Positions 1 to 8,492 of a DNA stretch of 54,528 bases are shown piece after piece (the stretch's first letter is position 1; each line of letters starts with the position of its first letter). Origin of the DNA: a bacterium (GTDB lineage Bacteria > Patescibacteriota > Patescibacteriia > Patescibacteriales > UBA12465). The notes under the pieces are model-generated. The model was given only the letters and a program-made list of their open reading frames with translations. It was not told the origin of the DNA and ran no database searches. The position numbers and the translations under genes are program-made. The stretch is taken from positions 1 to 54,528 of the forward strand of contig JAJZRB010000002.1 in assembly GCA_021806615.1 (NCBI GenBank), given 5' to 3'.

Positions 1-69
1 AAGTAAAAAACTAATCAGTTTATCAGTTTTATTAGATATTAAGTTGTTTATTTTTTTTATATAAGCCAT

Positions 70-1110
70 ATGGAAAATTTACTAGAAAAAATGGTTAAGG
101 AAAAAAAATCTGAAGAATTGGCCCGCTTGGATGCTACCGGCATAGTTGATTCTTTGTTCAGTGAACTTTTAGACCGGGAAAGAGACATCTTATCCCGTCG
201 TTTCGGCTTGAAAGGCGATAAAGGAGAAACTCTGGAGAAGATAGGCGGCTTACATAAATTAACTCGGGAACGCGTACGCCAGATAGAAGCGGCGAGCATC
301 AAGAAAATAAAGAAGCTGGAGAAATTAGAAACTTCCATCGCGACCCTGAAAGAAGTCGTAAATAGCCTACTTGCTGAACACGGCGGACTTATCAGACGCG
401 ATTATCTTTTGGATATTTTGACGGTCGTTTGCTTAGAGCTTAACGATGAGGCGAACGCCGGCCAGCCGGAATATGAAGTGAATCGCCAAGTATACCGCAA
501 CCATTTTAATTTTTTGATTTCCAAACTGATGAACGACGAACTGGAGCTGGTAGACGACGCCGGTCACTTCAACCCTTCTTTCAAGAAGAAAGATCAGGCG
601 GTCGACCATTTGGAAGAGCTCGCGGCCGACCTCTTGCAGAAAGTAGAGGGTCTGAAGAAGACCATGACGACCGAAGAATTATTGGCGCTTTTGAAGGATC
701 TGGCCGCTTATAACAAGCACCAGGAAAGATTGAACCAGGCCGATAGCTCCGATATCACCACGGTCTTCAAGAGTAAAGTCTTTCCGGATAAGGCCGAGCT
801 CATAAATAGCAATAAGGTCTTATATTCCTTGCTTCAGGCCGTGAAGAACCTGGAGCAGAATAAATACGGTGAATGGGGCATTGCCAATTGGGGCGAAGTC
901 AAGCCGAAGACGGTTAACGATAAGATCTATCTTATCCTGAAACATGCCGGCGAACCTTTGCACTTTACGGAGATCGCCAAAAAGATAAATGACATGAAAT
1001 TTGATAAGAAAACGGCCAATGCCGCTACTGTCCATAATGAACTTATTCTGGACGGCCGCTACGTGTTGGTAAATCGCGGTACTTATGGCCTGAAAGAATG
1101 GCAGAAATAA
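70..1110 (+). CDS. Sigma-70 region 4-like / HARE-HTH regulator
   Basis: Predicted DNA-binding regulator of 346 residues. Residues about 30-85 match sigma-70 region 4: DRERDILSRRFGL followed by a helix-turn-helix with TRERVRQIE, the part that contacts the -35 element. The last 70 residues (from KTVNDKIYLIL to YGLKEW) look like a HARE-HTH domain, the fold also found in the RNA polymerase delta subunit RpoE. Regions 1 and 2 are absent, so it cannot be a complete sigma factor; the middle is a helical linker of unknown function. The start is the ATG after CCAT, with no Shine-Dalgarno. It is monocistronic, closed by a terminator at 1156-1190. Proteins of this architecture recur in Patescibacteria. 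The role as a transcription modulator is inferred. Confidence 0.8.
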   Translation: MENLLEKMVKEKKSEELARLDATGIVDSLFSELLDRERDILSRRFGLKGDKGETLEKIGGLHKLTRERVRQIEAASIKKIKKLEKLETSIATLKEVVNSLLAEHGGLIRRDYLLDILTVVCLELNDEANAGQPEYEVNRQVYRNHFNFLISKLMNDELELVDDAGHFNPSFKKKDQAVDHLEELAADLLQKVEGLKKTMTTEELLALLKDLAAYNKHQERLNQADSSDITTVFKSKVFPDKAELINSNKVLYSLLQAVKNLEQNKYGEWGIANWGEVKPKTVNDKIYLILKHAGEPLHFTEIAKKINDMKFDKKTANAATVHNELILDGRYVLVNRGTYGLKEWQK

Positions 1111-1155
1111 AGTTTTTATCCCGGAAACCCCAAGATAATTTTAATAAAAATTTAG

Positions 1156-1190
1156 GAAATCCGTCTTTAACCAGGCGGATTTCTTTTTAT
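1156..1190 (+). terminator. Rho-independent terminator of the sigma4/HARE gene
   Basis: A perfect 8-bp stem, GAAATCCG (1156-1163) with CGGATTTC (1176-1183), has a 12-nt loop and is followed directly by TTTTT. Confidence 0.8.
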
Positions 1191-1222
1191 TCGGCCTTAG
1201 ATTTCTTCTTTTTCTGAAAATA

Positions 1223-1231
1223 TGCTAAAAT
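1223..1231 (+). promoter_or_regulatory. Extended -10 promoter for the envelope-gene operon
   Basis: TGCTAAAAT is an extended -10 element lying 15 nt before the ATG at 1247 and just downstream of the previous terminator. No convincing -35 is seen at the usual distance. Confidence 0.5.
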
Positions 1232-1246
1232 AAACGTATAAAAATT

Positions 1247-2686
1247 ATGGATATTGTCATTAATACTGCCAGCATCAGCCAATTTCTTAATTTGCCTGCC
1301 GACCAGATGGTTTGGGTTTTTTTCCGTGATTTCGGCTGGCTGATATTGGCTCTTATTTATCTTTTCGGCGTCCGTGAAGTCTATCTTCTTTGGATCCGGC
1401 AGAAATGGGCCGGAACCCATCAGAGCATATTATTGGCCATTGATATTCCGCGGGGTAACGAGCAATCGCCCAAGGCCGTAGAGAATATCTTTACTTATCT
1501 GGCCGGCGCGCACGGCTCGATAAATTTCTTTGAAAAATGGTTTGAAGGGAAATTCCAAAAATCTTTCAGTTTCGAAGTCGTCAGCTTGGAGGGCTATACG
1601 CAATTCCTGATTGACACGCCCGTAGAATTCCGCAATCTCGTAGAATCCGCCGTCTATTCGCAGTATCCGGATGCGGAAATTTCCGAGGTAGACGACTATA
1701 CCGAGACCGTCCCCCATGTTTATCCGGATGAGGAATACGATGTCTGGGGTTCGGAATTCATACAGGCTAAGCCCTGGGTCTATCCGATCAAAGGTTATCA
1801 GGAATTCGAACATACTATGGGACCGAGCGAGACTCAATTCAAGGATCCGATGGCGAGCTTCATGGATCTCTGCGGCTCTCTGCGCCAGGGCGAACAGCTA
1901 TGGTTCCAGATGATCATCATCCCTATCGGTTTTGATTGGGTCAAGGATTCGGAAAAGGAAATCAATAAGATTTTCGGCCGCAAGGAAAAGGCCAGCTCCG
2001 GAGCGGCCAGCAAGCTCATTGAGTGGATGGGCGAAGCGAGCGAGGCGGTCTACTCTATCTGGGGAGACATCGTCAAGAAGGAAGAGAAATCGCGGACGAT
2101 GATGGACCTTACGCCGAGCGAAAAGCGGCGGGTAGAGAGCATCCAGCTTAAATCCGCCAAATTAGGCTTTGAAGCTAAATTCCGGGTCGTCTATGTCGCC
2201 AAGAAAGAAGTGATGAATAAAGCGAAGGTCGCGAACGGCATCGTCGGTTTCATGAAGCAGTTCGCCGCCTTGGACCTGAATAACCTGAAGCCGGATATTG
2301 ATATGACCTTTACTAAGACCGTTTATTTCTTTACCGAAGCGCGATTGAACCTGAAGAAACAGAAGATTTTCAGCGCCTATATCAAGCGTTCTGATTCGCG
2401 CGGGCGACGGCCGGGAATCTATAATATCGAAGAGCTCGCGACTGTCTGGCATTTCCCGATTGAGGCTAACGTGAAGGCAGCCATGGTCCAGAAAGCGCCG
2501 GGCCGCAAAGCCGACGCTCCGGCCGCTCTGCCGCTCGCGGAAGAAGCCGCTCAGCCGCTTCCGGATATCTTCAGAGGCGGTAATGGTAACGGCAACGGCC
2601 ATGGGCATGAGGGTTCATATGGACACGTTTCTGGACACGTAGAAGCGCCTACCCCTCCTTTACCGCCGAATTTACCTTTTGTTTAA
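1247..2686 (+). CDS. Conserved patescibacterial membrane-anchored protein
   Basis: Protein of 479 residues with no function I can assign. An N-terminal hydrophobic segment (about residues 22-50, rich in W, F, I and L) should anchor it, leaving a large soluble mixed alpha/beta domain (about 60-420) with conserved-looking aromatic stretches. The tail is low complexity: Ala/Pro-rich, then Gly/Asn/His-rich (GNGNGNGHGHEG), ending Pro-rich. Similar proteins in Patescibacteria sit near type IV secretion-like ATPases, but no ATPase is visible here and no Walker motif is present. It is the first gene of a run with GT4 and DUF4012 proteins, which suggests an envelope role (inference). Confidence 0.6.
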   Translation: MDIVINTASISQFLNLPADQMVWVFFRDFGWLILALIYLFGVREVYLLWIRQKWAGTHQSILLAIDIPRGNEQSPKAVENIFTYLAGAHGSINFFEKWFEGKFQKSFSFEVVSLEGYTQFLIDTPVEFRNLVESAVYSQYPDAEISEVDDYTETVPHVYPDEEYDVWGSEFIQAKPWVYPIKGYQEFEHTMGPSETQFKDPMASFMDLCGSLRQGEQLWFQMIIIPIGFDWVKDSEKEINKIFGRKEKASSGAASKLIEWMGEASEAVYSIWGDIVKKEEKSRTMMDLTPSEKRRVESIQLKSAKLGFEAKFRVVYVAKKEVMNKAKVANGIVGFMKQFAALDLNNLKPDIDMTFTKTVYFFTEARLNLKKQKIFSAYIKRSDSRGRRPGIYNIEELATVWHFPIEANVKAAMVQKAPGRKADAPAALPLAEEAAQPLPDIFRGGNGNGNGHGHEGSYGHVSGHVEAPTPPLPPNLPFV

Positions 2687-2696
2687 TTTGATCGTC

Positions 2697-3902
2697 ATGA
2701 AAATAGGCATTGATGCCCGCTTCTATGGCCCCGTTGGCAAAGGTTTGGGCCGTTATACCCAAGAAGTGGTGGATAATATAATAAAAATAAGCGAAGCTCA
2801 AGCGGCGGATGATCCGGAATCTGGCGATGATTTTCAATATGTTGTTTTTTTAAGCCCGGATAATTTCGACGAATTTACGCCAGCTAGCGATAGAGTCAAG
2901 AAGGTAAAATTGCCTTGCGCCTGGTATTCGCTTTCCGAGCAAATCGTGATGCCTTTCTATTTATGGCGCTCCCGGCTGGATTTAGTGCATTTTCCTCATT
3001 TTAACGTCCCGATCCTGACTCCCAGCAGATTCATAGTTACTATCCATGATCTTATCCTGACTCATTTTCCGACCGTAAGAGCGACGACGCGCGGACCCTG
3101 GCGCTATTTTTTCAAGAATATCGCCTATCGCGCGGTTATCTTTTTCGCGCTGTGGCGGGCGGAGAAGATAATTACCGTTTCCGAGTTTTCCCGTTCCGAC
3201 ATCATCAGTAAATTCGGCGCCGATCCGGCAAAAATAGTCGTGACTTATGAGGGCGTCGCTAATTTATCCAAAGGACGCGATTCTTTATTCGTCGCCAAAT
3301 TAGACAACCAGGAAACGCTGGCGCAGTACCATATCCCGCATAATTTCCTACTGTATGTCGGCAATGCTTATCCGCATAAGAATCTGGAGAACTTATTGAA
3401 GGTTTTCAGCCATTTGCACGCGGAGCGTCCGGAATTTCGCCTGGTCCTAGTCGGGAAAATCGATTATTTTTATGAGCGGATACAGGCCGCGGCCCGCGCT
3501 TTGAATCTCTGGCAAACCGGCAATCTTAACAGTCCCGTTATCTTCCCCGGCTATGTTCCTGACGCGCAGCTAGAAATTTTCTATGCGGAAGCGAAAGCCT
3601 ATGTCTTTCCCTCTCTTTATGAAGGCTTCGGCTTGCCGCCTTTAGAAGCGATGGCCAAGAATTGCCCGGTGGCGAGTTCTGACCGCGCTTCTTTGCCGGA
3701 AGTTTTGGGGGAAGCCGCCTTGTATTTCGATCCTGAAGACACGGCTGACATGTTGGCTAAGATCAAAATGGTCCTGGACGACCAGAAACTACGGGAAGAC
3801 CTGAAACGGCGCGGCTTAGATCAGGCGAAGAAATATAATTGGTGGGAATGCGCCAATAAGACTCTGGCGGTCTATCGTGCGGCGCTTAAATTGAATGATT
3901 AA
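2697..3902 (+). CDS. GT4-type glycosyltransferase
   Basis: Transfers a sugar from a nucleotide-sugar to a cell-surface acceptor; donor and acceptor are unknown. It has a two-domain GT-B fold. The N-terminus MKIGIDARFYGPVGKGLGRY carries the glycine-rich acceptor-domain loop, IHDLILTHFP follows, LYVGNAYPHKN opens the C-terminal domain, and EGFGLPPLEA is the EX7E motif that binds the donor. It has 401 residues, usual for the family. The ORF track begins 18 nt earlier at 2679, but ATG 2697 gives the family-typical N-terminus. It follows the 1247 gene by 10 nt and overlaps the next ORF by 8 nt if that uses its first ATG, so the genes are probably co-transcribed. Confidence 0.85.
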   Translation: MKIGIDARFYGPVGKGLGRYTQEVVDNIIKISEAQAADDPESGDDFQYVVFLSPDNFDEFTPASDRVKKVKLPCAWYSLSEQIVMPFYLWRSRLDLVHFPHFNVPILTPSRFIVTIHDLILTHFPTVRATTRGPWRYFFKNIAYRAVIFFALWRAEKIITVSEFSRSDIISKFGADPAKIVVTYEGVANLSKGRDSLFVAKLDNQETLAQYHIPHNFLLYVGNAYPHKNLENLLKVFSHLHAERPEFRLVLVGKIDYFYERIQAAARALNLWQTGNLNSPVIFPGYVPDAQLEIFYAEAKAYVFPSLYEGFGLPPLEAMAKNCPVASSDRASLPEVLGEAALYFDPEDTADMLAKIKMVLDDQKLREDLKRRGLDQAKKYNWWECANKTLAVYRAALKLND

Positions 3903-6477
3903 AATGGCTAAGAATAAAGCACAATCTAATTTCGGTTTAGAACGGGAGAGATTCTCTAACTTTGTCGTTGATTTACGGCGTTTAGAGCAGGCCGCCGCTC
4001 CGAAGATAAAAGCGGAAGAGAAAAAAATAAGCCGCCGGATCTTTGAACAATGGGGAAAGGTGGAGCGGAGTTTCCAACAAGTGAAGCCTAACCTATTAGC
4101 CGCTTCCCAAGCGGCTCGCTCTAGCCGGATTATCTTCCGCCGTCCCAAGCTAGACTTCAGCCGGTGGAAGAAGATTATCAGTTCCGCCTTTACCATCTTA
4201 GCCGCGGAATTGAGAGCCAGGAGTTCTAAGCCTTCCATCCAAAAGAACGCTTGGCGATCTTTTATCAGGTCGCAAGAACGGATCCTGGGCGCGCCGCCGA
4301 AATTAAAGATCGCTTCTCCGCGCGAGACGGCCAGCCTGGAACGGACTGAACGCTTGGAGACGACAGAAACGACGGCTGCTTGGTATCGTTCTTTATTCAC
4401 CTTTGCTTTAGTGTTGATCTTGATAATCCTGCCTTTCAAGATCTTGTCTTATTTCCAGCTGATTGATTTCAAAGGCTGGGAAGCGAAGATCATGGGCAAT
4501 TCGGAATCAGCTCTTAATAATCTTATGGCCGCCGCTGATTCGGTCGGCCAGAAAGACTTCAAAGGCGCTGACTCCAGATTCCAGGCGGCGGGCGCTAATT
4601 TCCTGGCGGCGAGCGGGGAACTTGATAAGATAAATGACTCGATCCTTATCCTGGCCTCTCTTTCTAGCAATGAACAGCTGAAAATGGCGGCGGAAAGCAA
4701 GAAATTTTTGACCGCCGGCGTAATCGCCGCTTCGCTCGGACGCAATCTGGTCCTAGCGACCGATAGCCTGTTTAACGGCGATAAGAATGATTTTTCGGCG
4801 ACCTTGGATCATTTTTTAAATTATGGCCATCAAGCGGCTAAGGATGCCCAGGACCTGAAAGCCACGGTTTCCCGGATAAATCCGAATAACTTGCCGTCCG
4901 CTTATCGGGCCAAGTTCATCTCCCTTAATGACCAGGCCGCTTTATTGGCTGATAGCTTGGTTAATTTCGTCGGTTTGGGAGATAAGCTGAAGGAGGTCCT
5001 CGGCGTGAGCCGCGATAAGAGGTATCTCGTCGTTTTCCAGAATAATTCGGAACTCCGGGCGAGCGGCGGTTTCCTGGGAAGCTATGCCTTGGTTGATCTT
5101 CGGGACGGGAAGATAAACAATTTAGAAGTGCCGGGCGGCGGCTCTTATGACACGGAAGCCGGATTGGACGTCCGGGTCGCGGCGCCTAAGCCGCTTTGGC
5201 TCGTTAATACTCTCTGGCATTTTTGGGATGCGAATTGGTGGCCGGATTGGCCGACTACGGCCCAACATCTGATGTGGTTTTATGAACACAGCAACGGCCC
5301 GAGCGTAGATGGCGTGATCAGCGTCACGCCGACCGTCGTGGAAAGGCTTTTGGAAGTAACCGGGCCGATTGATCTGACTAAAGAATATGGGCTGACTATC
5401 ACGTCCGATAATTTTTGGCAGACCGTACAGCTTATCAGCGAACGGGAGAATCTTTTAAAGACTAATCCGACAGCCGTTTTGAATGTGCCGGCGACTTCAT
5501 CGCCGGTCGCGGTCAGCCTGCCCTTGAAACAGGGCCTGGAGAATAATTCTTCCAATAAGCCGAAAAAAATCATCGGCGATCTATTGGCGAAAATCTTAGA
5601 AATCCTGCCCTCTAAATTAGATAAGGATAATCTTTTGAAAATCATCACTATCTTTGAAGAAAACATGTCGGAGAAGCAGATCCTTTTATATTTTACCGAT
5701 CCGGCTCTAGAGGCGGAAGTAGAGAGCCATAATTGGGCGGGCGAGATCCAGGACGCCCCCAAAGACTATCTCCTGGTCGTTAATACTAATATCGCCGGGC
5801 AGAAAACCGACCGCTTGATCAAGGAAAAGATAGAAGAGACAAGCGTAGTTTCGCCGAGCGGAGCGATAATAAATACGCTCATCATTACGCGGACGCATAA
5901 TGGCGTGAAGCATGAGGCTCTCACCGGCGTAAGGAATGTTGACTGGCTGCGCGTCTATGTGCCGGCCGGGAGCGAGCTTTTATCAGCGGAAGGCTTCCTT
6001 TCGCCTGACGCCAAGTATCTGCAGGATAGGCCGGATAGCACTATGGAAAACGATCCGCTTTTAGCCGCGGAAAATTCAGCCGCGGAAGATCCGTCATCCG
6101 GCACCAAAATATATACGGAAAAAGGGAAGACGGTTTTCGCCAATTGGAGCATGGTTGATCCTGGCGAGTCGGTGACGATCACTTTGCAATACCGCTTGCC
6201 TTTTAATTTTTTTACGGCGCCCGCCGATGACAGCTGGCTGAAGCGTTTGAATAATTGGCTCAATCCTGATTCTCAAAAATTATGGCCCTATTCTTTATTG
6301 GTCCAGAAACAGCCGGGAGCGGCCGCGAGCGATTTCCAGGGGCGCCTCGTCCTGCCTACGGGCGCTTCGGTTTTCTGGCATTATCCGGAAAATATGGATA
6401 CGACGGACGGCTGGGAAATAAACGATCAGCTGAATGCCGATAAATATTGGTCAATCTTGGTCCAAAAAAATAAATAA
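3895..6477 (+). CDS. DUF4012-containing membrane protein
   Basis: Large (860 aa) protein of unknown biochemical function. A basic N-terminal cytoplasmic region (about 1-163) leads to one transmembrane segment (about 165-190, FALVLILIILPF), then an extracytoplasmic domain. The signature FQNNSELRASGGFLGSYA marks DUF4012, a family common in Patescibacteria and Actinobacteria and often next to glycosyltransferases. That setting is repeated here, suggesting a part in exopolysaccharide or cell-wall glycan attachment (inference). The first ATG (3895) overlaps the GT stop codon; the in-frame ATG at 3904 (MAKNKAQ) is an equally plausible start. Confidence 0.8.
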   Translation: MIKMAKNKAQSNFGLERERFSNFVVDLRRLEQAAAPKIKAEEKKISRRIFEQWGKVERSFQQVKPNLLAASQAARSSRIIFRRPKLDFSRWKKIISSAFTILAAELRARSSKPSIQKNAWRSFIRSQERILGAPPKLKIASPRETASLERTERLETTETTAAWYRSLFTFALVLILIILPFKILSYFQLIDFKGWEAKIMGNSESALNNLMAAADSVGQKDFKGADSRFQAAGANFLAASGELDKINDSILILASLSSNEQLKMAAESKKFLTAGVIAASLGRNLVLATDSLFNGDKNDFSATLDHFLNYGHQAAKDAQDLKATVSRINPNNLPSAYRAKFISLNDQAALLADSLVNFVGLGDKLKEVLGVSRDKRYLVVFQNNSELRASGGFLGSYALVDLRDGKINNLEVPGGGSYDTEAGLDVRVAAPKPLWLVNTLWHFWDANWWPDWPTTAQHLMWFYEHSNGPSVDGVISVTPTVVERLLEVTGPIDLTKEYGLTITSDNFWQTVQLISERENLLKTNPTAVLNVPATSSPVAVSLPLKQGLENNSSNKPKKIIGDLLAKILEILPSKLDKDNLLKIITIFEENMSEKQILLYFTDPALEAEVESHNWAGEIQDAPKDYLLVVNTNIAGQKTDRLIKEKIEETSVVSPSGAIINTLIITRTHNGVKHEALTGVRNVDWLRVYVPAGSELLSAEGFLSPDAKYLQDRPDSTMENDPLLAAENSAAEDPSSGTKIYTEKGKTVFANWSMVDPGESVTITLQYRLPFNFFTAPADDSWLKRLNNWLNPDSQKLWPYSLLVQKQPGAAASDFQGRLVLPTGASVFWHYPENMDTTDGWEINDQLNADKYWSILVQKNK

Positions 6478-6487
6478 TTATTTTCAT

Positions 6488-8485
6488 ATGCCTGAAGCCA
6501 AAAAAATAAAAAGAGTCTTGCGCGTCGGAAGATCGCTGGATTCCAGCCTCTCTTCTTTCGTAGAACGGCCGGTACCGACTGAACGCGAAGTCGCCAGCTT
6601 TGAGCGCGTCGTCAAAAGAGAAGCGCGCGATCAGGAGATAGATTCTAATTTATCGGAAATCTATAGCGATAAGAACGGCGACCGGGTCAATGTCCAGAGG
6701 TTAAGAGCCAAGAAGCGCCTGCCGTTTATCATCCGCCTCTTAAGCCGCCTCTTAGTCCTGGGATTCCTGGCTCTTATGGCTTATCTTGCCTATTCTTACT
6801 GGTTCAGCGGCACGAATGATATCAGCAGTTTAGATTTTAAGGTAAATGCCCCGGACCAGATCACGGCCGGAGAAGAGTTCTCTTATGAGATAAGCTATCA
6901 TAATCCGACTAAATTGAGCCTGTCGCGCGTCCACTTAGAGATGCAATATCCTGATAATTTTATTTTCATGTCCGCCTCTTCTAACCCGACGAGCGGCAAC
7001 TACGGCTGGGATCTGCCGGATCTAAGCCCGGGAGCGAGCGCTAATCTGACTATCACCGGCAAGCTTATCGCCGCGCCCGACTCAGCCAACGTGGTTTTCG
7101 GCCGCCTGAGCTATTTGCCCGGCAGTTTTACCAGTGAGTTCAAGAAAGAAGCCTCAGCTTCCACGATGATAAGCGGCCTCGGTTTCAATGTCGATTTGAA
7201 TTATTCAGCGACCGCTTTCCTGAATCAGGATAATGAAATGTCCCTTATTTTTTCCAATGTGCAGAATAATTATCTGGGCGATTTCAATATCAGCTTTACT
7301 TTGCCGTCGGACGCGAACGCGGATGTCGGAACGACCGCTGATACGGCATCTTCCACGCCGCCTCTCGCCGCCTCGTCTACTCCGTTCACTATAGTCAAAA
7401 GCGGCGGAGCGAGCTGGCAAGTGAGCGGCTTGAATCAGGCGACCGGTCGCCAGGAAGTGCCTTTGACTTATATCATCAAGCAGAAATCGGCCAATTCGGA
7501 AATCAAAGTCCGTTTAGAGAAAAAACTGGATGACGGCCAGACTTACACTTTCTGGGAAAAATCTTTTACGCCGGAATTAGTGACAAGTGACCTGAATCTG
7601 GCCTTAAGCCTGAATGGTTCGAAAAATGACAGCGCCGTCTCTTTCGGACAGACTTTGCATTATTCTTTAGCCTATGCCAACCGCGGCGCCAATTCCTATA
7701 AGGACGTGGTAATCATGGCGGCTTTAAGCGGCGATTTCCTGAATTGGAATTCTCTAGAGGATAGCAATAAGGGCGCAGTCCAGAACCAGACGATCATCTG
7801 GACTAAGAATGAGATTCCGGCTCTCGCTGAAATAAAGCCCGGCGCGGAAGGAACGATCGATTTCAGCATCGGCTTATTGCCCTTTAGGAGCGGAGATTTA
7901 GGCAAGAAGATGACAGTCGTCGCTTACGGCCAATACGGGATGAACAATAAGCCAGTTAAGGGCCAAGAGAATATGAGTAATACCATAACCAGCCAGATTA
8001 ACAGCAATCTGAACCTGAGCGAAGAAATAAGATATTTCAATTCTGATAATCTGCCGGTCGGTTCCGGCCCTTTGCCGCCGCAAGTGGGAGCTAAGACCAG
8101 CTTCCGGGTTTATTGGACGGTTAAGAATGATCTGCATGAATTAAGCGATGTCCGCGTCGTCTTGCCGCTTCCGAGCTATGTCAATTGGGAGGGGAATAAT
8201 ACGACTAATGTCGGCAGCCTTTATTTTGACGACGCCACCCATCAAGTCATTTGGGAAATCGGCCGTTTGCCCTTATCGGTCTACCGTACTGATGCGGAAT
8301 TCAGCATCAGCATCACGCCGTCTGACAGCGATCGCAATAAGATCTTAGTCATATCTCCCGGTTCCACGGTGAGCGCTATGGACGCTGAAACGAAGAATAC
8401 CATTACCAAGAAAATAAGCTCTAAGACCACGAAGCTGGAAGACGACGATATCGCCAGCCTGAATAATTCCGGCATAGTCCAATAA
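6488..8485 (+). CDS. Single-pass extracellular beta-repeat protein
   Basis: Protein of 665 residues, start ATG at 6488 (MPEAKKIKRV); the track's earlier start would lie inside the DUF4012 gene. A charged cytoplasmic region of about 75 residues precedes one transmembrane helix (about 80-105), and the rest is predicted outside the cell. That part consists of three or four Ig-like/DUF11- or CARDB-like units, recognisable by the recurring pattern of EFSYEISYHNPTKLSLSRVH and LHYSLAYANRGANSYKDVVI. Such units usually serve as surface stalks or adhesins. It sits directly behind the DUF4012 gene and is probably co-expressed with it. The repeat family is assigned by eye only. Confidence 0.65.
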   Translation: MPEAKKIKRVLRVGRSLDSSLSSFVERPVPTEREVASFERVVKREARDQEIDSNLSEIYSDKNGDRVNVQRLRAKKRLPFIIRLLSRLLVLGFLALMAYLAYSYWFSGTNDISSLDFKVNAPDQITAGEEFSYEISYHNPTKLSLSRVHLEMQYPDNFIFMSASSNPTSGNYGWDLPDLSPGASANLTITGKLIAAPDSANVVFGRLSYLPGSFTSEFKKEASASTMISGLGFNVDLNYSATAFLNQDNEMSLIFSNVQNNYLGDFNISFTLPSDANADVGTTADTASSTPPLAASSTPFTIVKSGGASWQVSGLNQATGRQEVPLTYIIKQKSANSEIKVRLEKKLDDGQTYTFWEKSFTPELVTSDLNLALSLNGSKNDSAVSFGQTLHYSLAYANRGANSYKDVVIMAALSGDFLNWNSLEDSNKGAVQNQTIIWTKNEIPALAEIKPGAEGTIDFSIGLLPFRSGDLGKKMTVVAYGQYGMNNKPVKGQENMSNTITSQINSNLNLSEEIRYFNSDNLPVGSGPLPPQVGAKTSFRVYWTVKNDLHELSDVRVVLPLPSYVNWEGNNTTNVGSLYFDDATHQVIWEIGRLPLSVYRTDAEFSISITPSDSDRNKILVISPGSTVSAMDAETKNTITKKISSKTTKLEDDDIASLNNSGIVQ

Positions 8486-8492
8486 TCTCTTT

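Noticed and set aside
1-69. Upstream gene or promoter at the left edge
   Set aside because: AT-rich sequence only; no recognisable -10/-35 pair or coding frame.
2162-2608. Minus-strand ORF of 148 aa
   Set aside because: Entirely inside 1247..2686, no start context or family signature.
3816-4439. Minus-strand ORF of 207 aa
   Set aside because: Lies inside the DUF4012 and GT genes; basic, low-complexity translation with no motif; a shadow of the GC-rich codons.
5280-5762. Minus-strand ORF of 160 aa
   Set aside because: Shadow inside the DUF4012 gene; no motif.
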